Position numbers and translations under genes: made by a program. The notes under the pieces are model-generated. The model had not been told where the DNA came from. It was given only the letters and a program-made list of their open reading frames with translations, and ran no database searches. A stretch of DNA of 64,000 nucleotides from Bacillota bacterium. GTDB lineage: Bacteria > Bacillota > Clostridia > Lachnospirales > Lachnospiraceae. This document shows positions 25,469 through 34,454 of the stretch, one piece after another. The stretch spans positions 1 through 64,000 of the forward strand of contig JAEWYQ010000069.1 of assembly GCA_023395555.1 (NCBI GenBank), in the 5' to 3' direction. Every line of letters begins with the position of its first letter. Position 1 is the first letter of the stretch.

Positions 25469-26832
25469 TGCAGAAAATCGGTATTTTAAAAGCTATGTTT
25501 TTATGTTGGAAATATAAAAATATGAATGAAACCAAAAAGGCAGGAATTCGTGAGGAACGATTTCATAAGATCGTAAGTTATGCAAAACAGAACAGCCCTT
25601 ATTACAAAGAGCTATACAAAGAGATTGGTGATACCTTCCAGCTTGCTGATTTACCACCGACAAATAAGAAGGAGTTAATGTCATGTTTCAATAATTGGAT
25701 AACAGACCGCTCTATTCAACGTTCCGATATTGAAGAGTTTATGAAAGACCTTGATAACATCGGGCGCAAATTCAAGAGGGAGTATCTGGTATTTACAACG
25801 AGCGGTTCTACGGGTAATCCTCTGGTAATGCTTTGTGACAGGACTACCAATAATGTAATGGGAGGCATCAGTGCGACACGGGCATTTGCCAGAAAGCAGG
25901 ATCTGAAAGCATTTGTGAAGGCCGGAAATAAAACAATGGGGGTGTTTGCCACAGGCGGGTTCTACCTGGGCAACAGTTCCATACGTTCAAGATTACTTGC
26001 GATGCCTTGGAAGAAAAAGCAGATGGCCGTAACCAGCGCCTTGCTGCCAATATCACAGATAGTAGAGGAATTGAATGCCTTTCAACCAGCTATGCTCGGG
26101 GGATATCCGACTATTTTGGAGCTTCTTATGGAGGAACAGAAGAGCGGTCGTCTTCATATCAGCCCCGTCATTGTTATGACAGGCGGAGAGTATTTAAGTG
26201 ACCAGCTGCGTGAGAAGCTCTCAGAAGCATTTCAATGTTATGTTCAGACTAATTATTCCTGTACCGAAGGAGGAACCATTGCCTGTGAATGTACAGAACA
26301 GCATTTCCATATCAATGAAGACTGGGTGATTGTGGAACCTGTTGATAAGGATAATAAACCGATTCCTGACGGCGTACAGTCTGATAAAATTCTGCTCACC
26401 AACTTATATAATTATACACAGCCCTTCATCCGGTATGAGGTTACGGACCGTATCGTGATGCATCATGAACCTTGTGCATGCGGCAATGTCTCTCCCTGGC
26501 TGACAATTGAAGGGCGTGTGGATGATATTATTACGTTTTTGGAGGATGGAAAAGACATAAAAATCGCCCCTCTTGTTATCTATGCCATATTGAAAGAGAT
26601 TCATGAAATTCAAAGATTTCAAATTCTGGCTTATAAGGGGAATAGGCTGGAATTAAGAGTTAATCCGGGCGATGGATACAGCAAAGAGAAAGCATTTGAA
26701 GCTGCCTGCACTGCGTTAAGGAAATTCCTCACCTTCCATGGCATCTATCATGTAGAGATTTTTATGTCCGCCGAAGAGCCACAACAGCACCCTCAAAGCG
26801 GTAAGTTTAAACATGTGATAAATGTTGGCTGA
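25468..26832 (+). CDS. PaaK/CapK-like adenylate-forming enzyme (phenylacetate-CoA ligase family)
   Basis: 454 residues. The AMP-binding core motif FTTSGSTGNPLVM (phosphate loop), a family-typical 'VIVMTGGEYLSDQLREKLSE', 'TNYSCTEGGTIACEC' (the Y-x-x-T-E-G substrate/adenylate motif) and the C-terminal 'WLTIEGRVDDIITFLEDGKD' are all in place. It groups with phenylacetate-CoA ligase, coenzyme F390 synthetase and CapK rather than with long acyl-CoA synthetases. RBS GGAGG lies in the end of the TetR gene. It activates a carboxylate with ATP; CoA transfer and the acid itself cannot be told from the sequence. Confidence 0.85.
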   Translation: MQKIGILKAMFLCWKYKNMNETKKAGIREERFHKIVSYAKQNSPYYKELYKEIGDTFQLADLPPTNKKELMSCFNNWITDRSIQRSDIEEFMKDLDNIGRKFKREYLVFTTSGSTGNPLVMLCDRTTNNVMGGISATRAFARKQDLKAFVKAGNKTMGVFATGGFYLGNSSIRSRLLAMPWKKKQMAVTSALLPISQIVEELNAFQPAMLGGYPTILELLMEEQKSGRLHISPVIVMTGGEYLSDQLREKLSEAFQCYVQTNYSCTEGGTIACECTEQHFHINEDWVIVEPVDKDNKPIPDGVQSDKILLTNLYNYTQPFIRYEVTDRIVMHHEPCACGNVSPWLTIEGRVDDIITFLEDGKDIKIAPLVIYAILKEIHEIQRFQILAYKGNRLELRVNPGDGYSKEKAFEAACTALRKFLTFHGIYHVEIFMSAEEPQQHPQSGKFKHVINVG

Positions 26833-27039
26833 AAAACAGGCGGCTGCATTATTTACAGCATGTTAAAACCGATGCAAGGCTCTGTTTCTGGAAAAACCGG
26901 CAGGGAGGAACAGCATTCATTAAATTAACGCTTGAAATAATCATTATAAGGGTTAAACTGTTAACAGACGGATAAAAGCATGGGATGGAATAGGGAGGGT
27001 ATGAAGAATGAAAAGGGGAATTCATCAGGAGGGAATTGT

Positions 27040-27456
27040 ATGCAAAACATAGAGATAAGAGAATATCAAGAGTATAACGAGGAGGAGATACTTTCGTTAT
27101 ATACATCTGTCGGCTGGAGTAATTATTATGAGAAACCTGAAATGTTAAGGCAAGCATATGCACATTCCTTATGTATCTTGGGAGCTTACGTCAATCACCT
27201 TCTGGTGGGGACCGTTAGGGCTGTAGGTGACGGACATTCCATCCTTTACATTCAGGATATTATTGTATTGCCGGACTATCAGCGTCAAGGGATAGGGAGT
27301 TTGCTATTAAAGGCTGTATTAGAGAAATACGATAATGTTTATCAAAAAGTTTTGCTGACAGAAAATCAGCCGGACACGGTTAAATTCTATAAAAGTATAG
27401 GCTTTCATACTGCAGATAAATATAATTGTGTATGTTTTGTCAATTTTACAGTATGA
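27040..27456 (+). CDS. GNAT N-acetyltransferase (small, PhnO/YjgM-like)
   Basis: 138 residues from the ATG at 27040 (CAGGAGGG upstream); an in-frame ATG at 26980 gives a Gly/Asn-rich unlikely N-terminus. Short GNAT fold: 'ILGAYVNHLLVGTVRAVGDG', 'YIQDIIVLPDYQRQGIGSLL' with the CoA-binding Q-R-Q-G-I-G loop, and 'LTENQPDTVKFYKSIGF'. Close in form to small bacterial GNATs with unknown amine substrates. A phosphotransferase gene follows 33 bases later and may be co-transcribed, mirroring the phosphotransferase/GNAT pair at 9213-11184. Confidence 0.85.
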   Translation: MQNIEIREYQEYNEEEILSLYTSVGWSNYYEKPEMLRQAYAHSLCILGAYVNHLLVGTVRAVGDGHSILYIQDIIVLPDYQRQGIGSLLLKAVLEKYDNVYQKVLLTENQPDTVKFYKSIGFHTADKYNCVCFVNFTV

Positions 27457-27489
27457 AGGAGAATTATATTATGGCAGGAGAAGAAGAAA

Positions 27490-28443
27490 ATGAACAGACA
27501 GGAAGAAATTGCGGCTGAGATATTCAGCCGATATGATATTGATTTTCTAACAGCCAGAACAGGGAATGGCTGGACAAATAAGACCTGGTTAGCCGGCGGA
27601 TTGGTTCTGAGACTGTCCGTCACGCAGAATGGCAGCAGGCTTCACCGGGAAGTGGAATTATCAAAGATATTACCTGATATTGTCGGATATCCTGTGAATA
27701 TAGCTACAGGAGTGACGGACGGATACGAATGGAGTCTTTCCAGGGAAATTTCTGGAACCAATTTAAGAGAAGTATGGGCTTCGATGACCTGGCAGCAAAG
27801 AAAAAAAGGGTTCCGGCAGGCATTTGATATTTTACAGGCCGTGCATTCCGCCGATATCAATAAGGCAAAGGGGATGGCGGCGGAAAGAGCCTGGTATAGT
27901 TCCTTTCGCCGGGAAGAGGCCCTATTGGGCACAGAAGATCTTGTAAAAAAGAATGTGATTAATCATGTGCAGGGCAGGGTTTTAACGGATATACTCAACC
28001 GTTTTTTTACCTGCTTACCAAAAGCAGAGAAAGTACTCAATCATGGCGATATGACGATGGACAACATGATTTGGAATGATACGGGGATCGCCTCTTTATT
28101 GGATTTTGAGCATGCGGTAATTGCACCGGCCCAGCTCGATCTTTATTCTCTTTTGAGGTTTGGTTTTGGTCCGGAAACCGTGGGTGATGTGGCGGATACT
28201 CCTAAAAGCAACGATTTAATAGATTTTCAGACGGAAATGATCCATATGACAAAACCGATGCTGAACAGTCAAGAGGATGTCGATCTGCTTCTGGGCTTTG
28301 CCATTCTCATATCGCAGCGGAGAATGGAAATTTGGCTTGAAAATACCGAGGAAAAGAATGGATACCGGCATTGGGAGCCCTTCCGCTGTTTAGAATCGCT
28401 GTCCGATGGGCGAGGGGGATTTTTTGCACCTTTTCTTAGGTAG
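27490..28443 (+). CDS. APH-family phosphotransferase
   Basis: 317 residues. The kinase-like fold is shown by the N-lobe 'LTARTGNGWTNKTWLAGG' with 'VLRLSVTQNGSRLHREVELS' (ATP-site Arg/Glu region), the catalytic loop 'VLNHGDMTMDNMIWND' (HGDxxxxN) and 'ASLLDFEHAVIAPAQLDLYS' (metal-binding DFE). RBS is GGCAGGAGAAGAA. Substrate unknown; members include aminoglycoside, choline and thiamine kinases. It has no close sequence likeness at the motif level to the phosphotransferase at 9213 beyond the fold. Confidence 0.8.
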   Translation: MNRQEEIAAEIFSRYDIDFLTARTGNGWTNKTWLAGGLVLRLSVTQNGSRLHREVELSKILPDIVGYPVNIATGVTDGYEWSLSREISGTNLREVWASMTWQQRKKGFRQAFDILQAVHSADINKAKGMAAERAWYSSFRREEALLGTEDLVKKNVINHVQGRVLTDILNRFFTCLPKAEKVLNHGDMTMDNMIWNDTGIASLLDFEHAVIAPAQLDLYSLLRFGFGPETVGDVADTPKSNDLIDFQTEMIHMTKPMLNSQEDVDLLLGFAILISQRRMEIWLENTEEKNGYRHWEPFRCLESLSDGRGGFFAPFLR

Positions 28444-28521
28444 AAGTAGAAAAGCATGGAGGGCTGTCTTCGGACGGGCCCCTCTTTGGTAATCTGAAGG
28501 TGACTCCCGGCATGGAACAGG

Positions 28522-29445
28522 TCAAGTATTTAGTAAATCAAAGGGTAATGCATCTGGAAGATTTGCTTCATAAACATATTCTGAGGTGAATTGTGTGGGA
28601 TATTCTGCTTTCATAGTCTGACGAAAAACCTTGGGTGATATTCCATGGCTTTTTTTGAAAATATGATAAAAATGACTTAAGCTGTCAAAGCCGGAATCCT
28701 CGCAAATCGTGACAATCTTTTCTTCTGTGTTCATCAACTGATCCACGGCATATTCCAACCGGATATCATTAATTAACTTCGACGGGGACTTTTTTAAATA
28801 TTTCTGGCAGGCTCTTGAGAGATGCTCCTTGCTTTTATCAGACAACCGGTATAATGCAGGCAATCCTTCTGAAAAATTCTCCTTCTTCATCATCTCTAAA
28901 GTCAGCCATCTCAGCCATTCGGGGGTGTTGCCGGTACTATTTTGCGGCAGTAATGCGAAGGATTTGGTAAGAAGGTTAAACAGGGTAATCCGAAAGAACA
29001 TGTCAGATTTATCCTTCAGCAGCTTCTTCAGTAATACCAGCTGCTCCAGGTCTGAGAGAATAGATTTTAATTCCTTCATTCCAAATCTATGGTGAGGAGG
29101 ATTAGCACAATGAATCAGTTTATTCCGAAAGTCCTCGCCAAGGTAGGAGGATAATGAATCAAAGATTTCCATAGGAATAAGGATATTTATAATTTTAAAA
29201 TTAGCAGTGGTATTGATATAGCAGTGTATATCATCCGGCCGCATAAAGCATAAATCGCCGGTTATTAATTCCTCGCTTGAAGAATTGATGATATGGGTAC
29301 AAGAGCCCTGGCATACCAGAAAAATCTCATAATAAGAATGGCAATGAATTTTTTCTAACTGGGCGGGATTTGAAATGAAAGTGGCATATCCGCGGTTGGG
29401 TAAGCTTAGGATAAGGTTTGCATTTAAACGAGGAACTCGCTTCAT
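28522..29445 (-). CDS. AraC family regulator of the glycyl-radical/galactosidase operon
   Basis: 307 residues, N-terminal cupin domain ('ITGDLCFMRPDDIHCYI', with the HCHSYYEIF-like 'IHCHSYYEIFLVCQGSCTHI' ligand-pocket motif) and C-terminal AraC helix-turn-helix pair ('LSDKSKEHLSRACQKYLKKS', 'VTICEDSGFDSLSHFYHIFK', 'SHGISPKVFRQ'). It lies divergent from the operon at 29837, and a perfect palindrome sits 24 bases before its start codon. The obvious inference is control of the adjacent operon in response to its sugar. Confidence 0.9.
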   Translation of the reverse strand: MKRVPRLNANLILSLPNRGYATFISNPAQLEKIHCHSYYEIFLVCQGSCTHIINSSSEELITGDLCFMRPDDIHCYINTTANFKIINILIPMEIFDSLSSYLGEDFRNKLIHCANPPHHRFGMKELKSILSDLEQLVLLKKLLKDKSDMFFRITLFNLLTKSFALLPQNSTGNTPEWLRWLTLEMMKKENFSEGLPALYRLSDKSKEHLSRACQKYLKKSPSKLINDIRLEYAVDQLMNTEEKIVTICEDSGFDSLSHFYHIFKKSHGISPKVFRQTMKAEYPTQFTSEYVYEANLPDALPFDLLNT

Positions 29446-29468
29446 ATTATCACCCTCTGATTTTATTT

Positions 29469-29489
29469 AGGAACATGTATCATGTTCCT
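29469..29489. promoter_or_regulatory. perfect palindrome, candidate operator
   Basis: AGGAACATG-TAT-CATGTTCCT, 9-bp arms, 24 bases upstream of the AraC start codon. A closely related sequence (16 of 19 bases in the core) is at 38604-38622, within a larger palindrome before the flavin reductase gene. Confidence 0.55.
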
Positions 29490-29648
29490 GTGACATCAAT
29501 ATACAACAATAGATGAGAGAATGCAAGATAAGTGAATATATATTTCTTGATAATACTGCTGAAAAGGCGAAGGGTATGGAATTAACTGAGCTGGAAACGT
29601 TTGGATTATGATAAATACAGGATAATTGATAATATAATATCGATTAAG

Positions 29649-29684
29649 AATACTCTGGAATGAGATTAATGCCAGGGTATTTTT
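29649..29684 (+). terminator. terminator-like hairpin in the leader of the radical-enzyme operon
   Basis: AATACTCTGG (29649-29658) pairs with CCAGGGTATT (29672-29681, one G-U) and is followed by a short T run. No gene ends just upstream, so it may act as a leader attenuator. Confidence 0.5.
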
Positions 29685-29836
29685 CTTGGAGAAAGAAGAC
29701 CATAGATCAATATATAACAATAAAAAAGTCATTAGACGACAAGCCAATACGCAATCGATATGATAACATAAAACCATGATATAGGATTTGTGAGAGTACA
29801 TTACATGTCCTTATAAAGGAAAGAAGGAACACAGCG

Positions 29837-32098
29837 ATGAATAATTTTAAGGTTAAGAATCCGCGAACGGATTTATCCTTCGAGATTGCATTCACAAAGG
29901 CATATAAGGATGCGGTGAAGAAGTATACTCATCCGGCACAGATCGAGCTTGAATGCCTGCATGCACAATATCCGGCAATACTGCACCCTATTCAAGAGGA
30001 GGATGTGATCGCGGGACGAGTTCAGGCAGGTCTGGTGGGACTGGGTATTCAAGGACAAACCGGAGGATATGGTTATTATATTGATGAACCGAAGGTAACC
30101 AATGCCTTGGAGTTTGAAGACGGAAATGCAAAATACCGTGAAGATATCCATGATTTACTGATCTTTTGGAAAACGCATAGCAGCTACAATAAGGTTCTCA
30201 GAAACGCGCCGGATTCCATTAAGGATATTCTGTTCTCTGATAACTGGAAGCAAACCCCCCTTCCTGCATCTCCCATTATCCGTATGGCAGGAGCTTATAT
30301 TGATTTTGACAAATTGGTCCGCCTTGGAATACCGGGAATGCTGGAGGAGCTGGATGGCTACCGACTGAATGCGGAGAAAGAAGGGAAGGACAGAATATTA
30401 TATGAATGCATGCAGGGCGCACTGGAGCTGATAAGCCAGGTATGCCTGTGGTATGAAGAGCAGGCCCGTGAATTGATCCTTACAGCCGGGACGCCAAAAC
30501 GAAGGAAGCAATTGGAGAAGATGGCGGATGCATTGAGGAATATCAGCCATAAGGCACCGGGATCAATGCTGGAGGCGCTGCAGTTGGTGTGGATATATGG
30601 TATCATGTCACCACTGCTGCAATTTGGCCGAATGGATGTATATCTTGGCGATTGGTATGCCCATGATATTGACAATAATATCATTACGGAAGAGGAAGCC
30701 CTGGAGATGCTTCAGAGCTATTTCAGACAGATTGACAGCCTGGACAGTGAGACGGATTGCCGCGTTATTGTGGGCGGCTATGGAAGAAGAAATCCGGAGA
30801 ATGCGGACCGCTTATGCCTGGTGGCTGCGGAAGCCTGCAGAACCGTGAAGGAGATATTACCCCAATTTACATTAAGATTTAACAAGGATACGCCGAAAGA
30901 GGTTTGGGATGTCTGCATGCGATGCATTGAAGAAGGGAGAACCTTTCCCCTATTATATAATGATGATGTCCTGGTTCCGGGATTGATGAAAGCCTTCCAT
31001 GTAGACAGAGCCAGAGCAGAATCCTATACACCCCTCGGCTGCGGTGAGATAGAATTCGATCATTACAGCTTCGGAACGCCAAGTGGCTCCTTAAATACCC
31101 TGAAAATATTAGAGCTGGTTATGCGAGGGGGATATGACCCCATTATGGACTGGACGCTGATACCTGGTATCAAGGATCTGGAAGCAAGCAGGACCTTTGA
31201 TGAATTCTATGAATTATACAAGGCTGGATTGAAGCGTTATATCGAGGCCCAGGCAATCTATGAAAAATATGAGTATGACATTACGGGTAAGATGCACAGC
31301 TTTCTATATGTGTCCATGCTGTATGACGGGGTGCTTGACAGCGGAAAAGCAATCTTTGACGGAGGCTGCCAGTATTTAGCGGGAACCTTGGAGCTCTATG
31401 GGGTGGTAAATGCGGTGAACAGCTTAGCAGCGGTCAAGAAATTGATTTATGAGGATCATATAATCAGTGCATCGGAACTGCTGCAGGCAATGAGTGCAAA
31501 CTTCTACGGATATGACAGCCTGCGCAAGAAGCTGATGGATGCCCCGAAGTATGGGAATGATAATGATTTTGCAGATGATATTTTTGTAGACCTCCACGAT
31601 TGGTTATGTAAGACGGTTCATGATCAAGCGGAAAAGGCAGGGCTGAAAAGCTATCTGGCCGTAAATATTAATAATGCTCAAAATACCACCTTAGGGCGTT
31701 GGGTTGGTGCTACTCCCGATGGACGAAAAGCAGGTATGCCTATGGCAAATGCGAATAATCCTGCACCGGGCACGGACAAGAATGGCTTAACTGCAATGAT
31801 CAATTCCATATTAAAGCCTCGTCATGATACGCATGCAGGTATGGTTCAGAATTTGCGATTTTCAAGAGAAACCTTCCAGGATAACCGGGATAAGGTGATG
31901 GGACTCATTAAAAACTATTTTGACAGGGGAGGTGCTCATCTGATGATTACGGTAGTGGGAAAGGAAGATCTTAAGAAAGCGATGGAGCATCCCGAGGATT
32001 ACCCGGATCTGATTGTCAGAGTCGGCGGACTGAGCGCCAGATTTGTTAATCTTAAGAAGGATGTTCAACAGGAGATATATGACCGATCAACTTATTAA
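29837..32098 (+). CDS. glycyl-radical enzyme (pyruvate formate-lyase-like, not a true PFL)
   Basis: 753 residues, full length for the family. The C-terminal radical motif is IVRVGGLSARFV with Gly731 as the radical site (R-V-x-G). The thiyl residue is Cys402 in 'YTPLGCGEIEFDHYSFGTPS', followed two residues later by Glu404. PFL needs a Cys-Cys pair, absent here; dehydratases use G-C-V-E, so a Cys-x-Glu centre suggests a dehydratase- or eliminase-like reaction on a hydroxylated substrate. RBS AAAGAAGGA. Its activase overlaps its 3' end by 20 bases and a sugar importer and beta-galactosidase follow, placing it in sugar-derivative metabolism. Oxygen-sensitive, cytoplasmic. Exact substrate is unknown. 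Confidence 0.85.
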   Translation: MNNFKVKNPRTDLSFEIAFTKAYKDAVKKYTHPAQIELECLHAQYPAILHPIQEEDVIAGRVQAGLVGLGIQGQTGGYGYYIDEPKVTNALEFEDGNAKYREDIHDLLIFWKTHSSYNKVLRNAPDSIKDILFSDNWKQTPLPASPIIRMAGAYIDFDKLVRLGIPGMLEELDGYRLNAEKEGKDRILYECMQGALELISQVCLWYEEQARELILTAGTPKRRKQLEKMADALRNISHKAPGSMLEALQLVWIYGIMSPLLQFGRMDVYLGDWYAHDIDNNIITEEEALEMLQSYFRQIDSLDSETDCRVIVGGYGRRNPENADRLCLVAAEACRTVKEILPQFTLRFNKDTPKEVWDVCMRCIEEGRTFPLLYNDDVLVPGLMKAFHVDRARAESYTPLGCGEIEFDHYSFGTPSGSLNTLKILELVMRGGYDPIMDWTLIPGIKDLEASRTFDEFYELYKAGLKRYIEAQAIYEKYEYDITGKMHSFLYVSMLYDGVLDSGKAIFDGGCQYLAGTLELYGVVNAVNSLAAVKKLIYEDHIISASELLQAMSANFYGYDSLRKKLMDAPKYGNDNDFADDIFVDLHDWLCKTVHDQAEKAGLKSYLAVNINNAQNTTLGRWVGATPDGRKAGMPMANANNPAPGTDKNGLTAMINSILKPRHDTHAGMVQNLRFSRETFQDNRDKVMGLIKNYFDRGGAHLMITVVGKEDLKKAMEHPEDYPDLIVRVGGLSARFVNLKKDVQQEIYDRSTY

Positions 32099-33026
32099 AG
32101 AAAAAACCGGTGTTTTATTTGATATCCAGAGGTTTTCAACGAAGGATGGACCAGGCATCAGAACAAATCTGTTTTTTAAAGGATGTCCCCTCAGATGCAT
32201 CTGGTGCCATAATCCCGAATCCTATATACAGGGAAAGCAATTATCCTATCTGCCGTCTGCCTGTGTGGGATGTATGGCATGTGTACCCGTATGTCCGAAT
32301 GGAGTGAACCAACCGGTTCAGGTGAATGGGAGAAGCTGCTTAAGGGTTGATTATGACAAATGCAATGCCTGCGGGAACTGTGTTGATGTATGCTGCTATG
32401 GTGCGCGTTCTATCATAGGACGGGAGTATACCATAGAGCAGCTTAAGAAAGAGGTGCAGGTTGATCTCCAATATTACAGTATAGGGAAAGGGACGGCACA
32501 GGAAGGCGGTATCACCTTAACAGGCGGTGAGCCTATGATGCAATTTGGCTTTATCAATGATTTTCTTGATGCTGTGCAGGATATTCATATATGCATGGAA
32601 ACCTCAGGATATGCTCCTACCTGGCAGTTTGAAAGGCTGCTTGACAAAGTTGATTTATTTTTATTTGATTATAAAGTCACCGATCCGGAGAAGCATAAGA
32701 AGCTCTGCGGTGTTGGTAATGCGCTGATATTAAAAAATCTGGAACTTTTATGTTCCTATGGGGCAAAAATAATACTCCGCCTGCCGCTTATTCCGGGGAT
32801 TAATGATGATGACGAGCATTTCAGGGCGGTTGCAAAGCTGGTGAATCAAAAGCAGAATATACTTCATGCAGAGATCATGGCTTATCATAATCTTGGGGTC
32901 TCAAAGGCGGATCAGATCGGATTATGTCAGGGTATTCTGGAGAGGAACAATGTAACAGAGGAAGAGAAAAACGCATGGTTACAGCGTTTTCATAGTTATG
33001 GGCTACAAAAAATAAAATTAGGTTAA
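32079..33026 (+). CDS. glycyl-radical enzyme activating enzyme (radical SAM)
   Basis: 315 residues from the ATG at 32079 (AGGAGATAT upstream); an ATG at 32043 has none. 'STKDGPGIRTNLFFKGCPLR' leads into the radical SAM cluster C-P-L-R-C-I-W-C-H-N-P, then an inserted two-cluster ferredoxin domain (CVGCMACVPVCPNG, CNACGNCVDVCCYG), typical of activases for non-PFL glycyl-radical enzymes, and the SAM-binding 'ITLTGGEPMMQ'. It generates the Gly731 radical on the preceding enzyme using SAM and an electron from a ferredoxin or flavodoxin. Translationally coupled to its target by a 20-base overlap. Confidence 0.92.
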   Translation: MTDQLIKEKTGVLFDIQRFSTKDGPGIRTNLFFKGCPLRCIWCHNPESYIQGKQLSYLPSACVGCMACVPVCPNGVNQPVQVNGRSCLRVDYDKCNACGNCVDVCCYGARSIIGREYTIEQLKKEVQVDLQYYSIGKGTAQEGGITLTGGEPMMQFGFINDFLDAVQDIHICMETSGYAPTWQFERLLDKVDLFLFDYKVTDPEKHKKLCGVGNALILKNLELLCSYGAKIILRLPLIPGINDDDEHFRAVAKLVNQKQNILHAEIMAYHNLGVSKADQIGLCQGILERNNVTEEEKNAWLQRFHSYGLQKIKLG

Positions 33027-33043
33027 GAACAGGGAGGGTTTAC

Positions 33044-34348
33044 ATGAAAAAGTTATTTGTATTGGTTATGGCATGCCTCATGATATTCAGTGCATGCTCC
33101 GGCAACAAAGCAGGAAATGATACTGGAAATGATACAAAGGGAGATGGTACAGGAAAGGCTCCTGTACAGGGAACAACAGAAGAACCGGCTGCGGACCTGC
33201 TTGTGTCCGTATGGGCGGGACCTCATGCGGATTTACAGAAGTCCATCATAAAGGAAGGCTACAATACCAATAATGTAACCGTTGATGATGTGGATTATGG
33301 TAATTTAAAGACGAAGCAATTAACATCCTTTCAAGCGGCTTCCGGTTCGGGCAACTATGACGTTGTCTGGGTAAACAGCCAATGGATGAAAGAATATGCG
33401 GATAACGGCTACATACTGCCGTTGGATGATTATATATCCTCTGCAGGGCTTGATATGAGCATATACTCAGCCGGATTATTGGATGGCTGCACTTATGACG
33501 GGAAGATCTATGGTTTTCCTACCTATGCACAGACCTTGATTATTGCATACGATTCAGAGGTTTTTGAAGCCGAAGGGCAAAAGGTTCCTTCGAATGTGGA
33601 CGAATTAATTCAGGTTGCTAAGTATTTTAAAGAGCAGGGCACCGGAATTGCTATTCCTGCAAAGCAGGGGGGCGCGTCAACCACTTTATTTTCCCAGCTG
33701 CTTTTCTCTGATGGCGGATACTATTTTGATGAAACCGGGGCTCTTGACCTGACTGGCGAGAAATGCGTCAATGCGGCTGTCCTATACGATCAGCTGGCAC
33801 AGTATTCTATTGACGGAAGCCTGGGTTGGCATCATGATGAGGTGGCAGAGGCTGTCCGGATGAAGAATGCACCCATCGGCATTATAATGAGCGGTTTAGC
33901 CAATCAGAATTCTGATCCGGAAAAATCCCTGATTGTGGATACCGTAAAGTATGCAGCGTTAAGCGGGAAGGATGGCATCGCAGCGGCCAGCAATACCTTC
34001 TGGGTATGGGCTGTTGCAAATAATTCAGCAGCACCGGAGCAAGCCTTTGATTTATGCTCCTGGCTGGCAAGTCCGGAGACCGAAAAGAAGCAGACCCTGG
34101 CTGATCAGCAAATCAGCGCAATTAACGCCTTGGCAGAGGATGCCGAGATTTTAGCAAAAACACCTTATCTGCCGGTGGTTATGGAGCAATTATCCAATGG
34201 TAAGATGGACCCCGTGCTTGCGAACTGGGGAACACTGAAGGAAAATCTGATCGTAGCTTTATCTGAAATAGCATCAACCGATCATGAGCCTGCAGAAGTC
34301 CTGGCGAATCTTCAAGAGCAGATGAAGGATGTAGATTTTAGTAAGTAG
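33044..34348 (+). CDS. ABC transporter sugar-binding lipoprotein (family 1)
   Basis: 434 residues with lipoprotein signal ending IFSAC (Cys19), a Gly/Asp/Thr linker and a family-1 binding fold ('VSVWAGPHADLQKSIIKE', 'GSGNYDVVWVNSQWMKEYAD', 'YGFPTYAQTLIIAYDSEVFE', 'TFWVWAVANNSAAPEQAFDL'). It resembles maltose/oligosaccharide-binding proteins and matches the two permeases downstream. It starts 18 bases after the activase, so the radical enzyme and the importer are one transcription unit. RBS AGGGAGGG. Confidence 0.9.
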   Translation: MKKLFVLVMACLMIFSACSGNKAGNDTGNDTKGDGTGKAPVQGTTEEPAADLLVSVWAGPHADLQKSIIKEGYNTNNVTVDDVDYGNLKTKQLTSFQAASGSGNYDVVWVNSQWMKEYADNGYILPLDDYISSAGLDMSIYSAGLLDGCTYDGKIYGFPTYAQTLIIAYDSEVFEAEGQKVPSNVDELIQVAKYFKEQGTGIAIPAKQGGASTTLFSQLLFSDGGYYFDETGALDLTGEKCVNAAVLYDQLAQYSIDGSLGWHHDEVAEAVRMKNAPIGIIMSGLANQNSDPEKSLIVDTVKYAALSGKDGIAAASNTFWVWAVANNSAAPEQAFDLCSWLASPETEKKQTLADQQISAINALAEDAEILAKTPYLPVVMEQLSNGKMDPVLANWGTLKENLIVALSEIASTDHEPAEVLANLQEQMKDVDFSK

Positions 34349-34379
34349 GACAATGGTCAACAAGCTTTTATAAGGATGG

Positions 34380-34425
34380 ACTAAGGTGAAAGGAGACTGA
34401 TTTCATAGGATTCTTTCACCTTAGT
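34380..34425 (+). repeat. stem-loop between binding protein and permease
   Basis: ACTAAGGTGAAAG (34380-34392) and CTTTCACCTTAGT (34413-34425) form a 13-bp perfect stem with a 20-base loop and no T run, so it is more likely to protect the upstream mRNA than to terminate. Confidence 0.8.
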
Positions 34426-34454
34426 GTGGATTATAGACAAGGAGATACAAATAC

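Larger units (their letters stand above)
29446..29836. other. 391-base divergent regulatory region and leader
   Basis: Contains the palindrome at 29469-29489 and a terminator-like hairpin at 29649-29684, but no gene. The distance from the hairpin to the ATG at 29837 leaves room for a long 5' leader on the radical-enzyme operon. Confidence 0.5.

Noticed and set aside
29469..29489. LexA/DinR box reading of the GAAC...GTTC palindrome (also near the UDG gene at 38604)
   Set aside because: Spacing between GAAC and GTTC is 9 bases; the Gram-positive LexA box needs about 4. Not a SOS box on this evidence.
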